A DNA stretch of 7,228 bases from JBCBTJ01 sp964597685 (GTDB lineage: Bacteria; Pseudomonadota; Alphaproteobacteria; Caulobacterales; Hyphomonadaceae), in NCBI GenBank assembly GCA_964597685.1, contig CAZQZC010000144.1, positions 1-7,228 on the forward strand, written 5' to 3'. The notes beneath the pieces were generated by a model. That model was not told where the DNA came from and searched no databases. It saw only the letters and a program-made list of their open reading frames with translations. Below, one piece after another: positions 6,423 through 7,228 of this stretch. Position 1 is the stretch's first letter. Every line of letters begins with the position of its first letter. Position numbers and translations under genes: made by a program.

Positions 6423-6950
6423 ATGGACCTGAAAGCCGCGATCCGCACGATCCCCGACCATCCCAAGCCCGGCATCCAGTTTCGGGATGTTACGACCCTC
6501 CTTGGGAACGCGGGCGCGTTTTCGCACGCCGTCGCCCAGCTGGCCGCCCCTTTTCGCGACCAGCCGGTGACCAAGGTTGCGGGGATTGAGGCGCGAGGCT
6601 TCGTGTTTGGCGGCGCTGTGGCCGAAGCGCTTGGAGCCGGTTTCGTCCCTTTGAGGAAGCGAGGCAAACTGCCGAATACGACGCTGTTTGAGAGTTACGA
6701 ACTCGAATACGGCATCGATGAATTGCACATGCACGAAGATGCGGTCTCCGCGGGCGATCATGTTGTCATTGTGGACGACTTGATCGCAACCGGCGGTACG
6801 GCTGAGGCGGCCGTTAAGCTGATCCGCCGCGGCGGAGGTCAGGTTGCGGCGGCGGCGTTTGTAGTTGATCTTCCGGACCTCGGCGGCGCTGACAGGATTC
6901 GCGCGCTCGACGTCGATGTTCGCTGCCTCACGGCCTTCGACGGCCATTGA
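6423..6950 (+). CDS. apt: Adenine phosphoribosyltransferase
   Basis: Apt converts adenine and PRPP to AMP and pyrophosphate in the cytoplasm. The 175 residues are the usual length and carry the family blocks: IRTIPDHPKPGIQFRDVTTL (7-26), GIEARGFVFG (54-63), PLRKRGKLP (76-84), and the PRPP-binding motif VVIVDDLIATGGTA (114-127) with the paired Asp118-Asp119. The start ATG has no strong Shine-Dalgarno sequence (only GAAG near 6412-6415), but the N-terminus fits the family and no better in-frame start is close. Adenine released by MtnP, encoded upstream, is its natural substrate, so the two genes form a salvage pair interrupted by the unknown membrane protein. No intrinsic terminator is visible in the 53 bp between this gene and the next one. 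Confidence 0.97.
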   Translation: MDLKAAIRTIPDHPKPGIQFRDVTTLLGNAGAFSHAVAQLAAPFRDQPVTKVAGIEARGFVFGGAVAEALGAGFVPLRKRGKLPNTTLFESYELEYGIDELHMHEDAVSAGDHVVIVDDLIATGGTAEAAVKLIRRGGGQVAAAAFVVDLPDLGGADRIRALDVDVRCLTAFDGH

Positions 6951-6975
6951 CCCGCGCGCCGGCGAAGCGCACCTA

Positions 6976-6988
6976 ATGTCCTAGACAT
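6976..6988. repeat. Short palindrome upstream of the clpP-like gene
   Basis: ATGTC (6976-6980) and GACAT (6984-6988) form a perfect 5-bp inverted repeat around CTA. It ends 15 bp before the start codon of the ClpP-family gene, where an operator or a leader element could lie. Five base pairs is short enough to occur by chance. Confidence 0.25.
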
Positions 6989-7003
6989 CATTTGAGAGAC
7001 CCC

Positions 7004-7228
7004 ATGCACCGACTCGACGACGAACAGGACGGCCAACCGATTCAAGAGCCGAACGCTTTCTTGGAGCAGGCGCTGTTCAATGCCCGTACGATTCTGCTGA
7101 CCGGCGGGATCGACGACAAACAAGCCCGGCGGGTCTGCGAACGCTTGCTGGCGCTCTCCAGCGAGAGCCAGGAGCCGATCCTGCTCGTGCTGTCCTCACC
7201 CGGCGGTCACGTCGAATCCGGCGACATG
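7004..7228 (+). CDS. ClpP-family protease subunit paralogue, 3' end cut by window edge
   Basis: The 75 visible residues match the start of the ClpP (S14) fold: ALFNARTILLTGGIDDKQAR (about 23-42), an amphipathic helix around VCERLLALSSESQEP, then ILLVLSSPGGHVESGDM (59-75), where SPGG is the conserved substrate-groove loop. The catalytic Ser, His and Asp lie beyond the right edge, so activity cannot be judged. The N-terminus lacks the VPMV...GERxxDIYSRLL block of housekeeping ClpP, and HVESGDM is typical of the second, shorter ClpP-type proteins found in alphaproteobacteria. It is therefore probably a paralogue, not the main ClpP. The ATG at 7004 is supported by GAGAG (6994-6998), 5 nt upstream. 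It may be read through from apt, 53 bp upstream. Confidence 0.85.
   Translation, partial: MHRLDDEQDGQPIQEPNAFLEQALFNARTILLTGGIDDKQARRVCERLLALSSESQEPILLVLSSPGGHVESGDM

Overview
The window is a compact, GC-rich stretch of an alphaproteobacterial chromosome. I infer the class from the family matches and from the gene order: petABC (split cytochrome b and c1 genes) followed by mtnP and apt, a neighbourhood known from several alphaproteobacteria. I cannot fix the order or genus. There are no mobile elements, RNA genes, CRISPR arrays or signs of recent transfer. Both edges cut through genes.

Layout. (1) On the minus strand at the left edge is hemF, the oxygen-dependent coproporphyrinogen III oxidase, missing its C-terminal part. 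(2) A 186-bp divergent intergenic region holds short palindromes and one weak Fnr/FixK-like sequence. (3) On the plus strand, petA-petB-petC encode the full three-subunit cytochrome bc1 complex (Rieske protein, cytochrome b, cytochrome c1). They are tightly spaced and end at a strong intrinsic terminator. (4) A secreted YceI-family lipocalin-like protein follows, and 27 bp later mtnP (methylthioadenosine phosphorylase). (5) An unrecognised protein with one N-terminal membrane segment lies between mtnP and apt (adenine phosphoribosyltransferase). (6) The first 75 codons of a ClpP-family gene run off the right edge.

How the genes work together. HemF makes a heme precursor and bc1 consumes heme (two b hemes and one c heme), so their divergent arrangement is functionally sensible. 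MtnP releases adenine from methylthioadenosine and Apt converts adenine to AMP, so the two form a consecutive salvage route. The YceI protein may bind an isoprenoid or other lipid in the periplasm, but its link to bc1 is by position only.

I see no dramatic new system. The points most worth a second look are: cytochrome b and cytochrome c1 each seem to carry an extra acidic segment on the periplasmic side; the unknown membrane protein sits inside the adenine-salvage pair; and the small ClpP-type protein appears to lack the usual N-terminal block.
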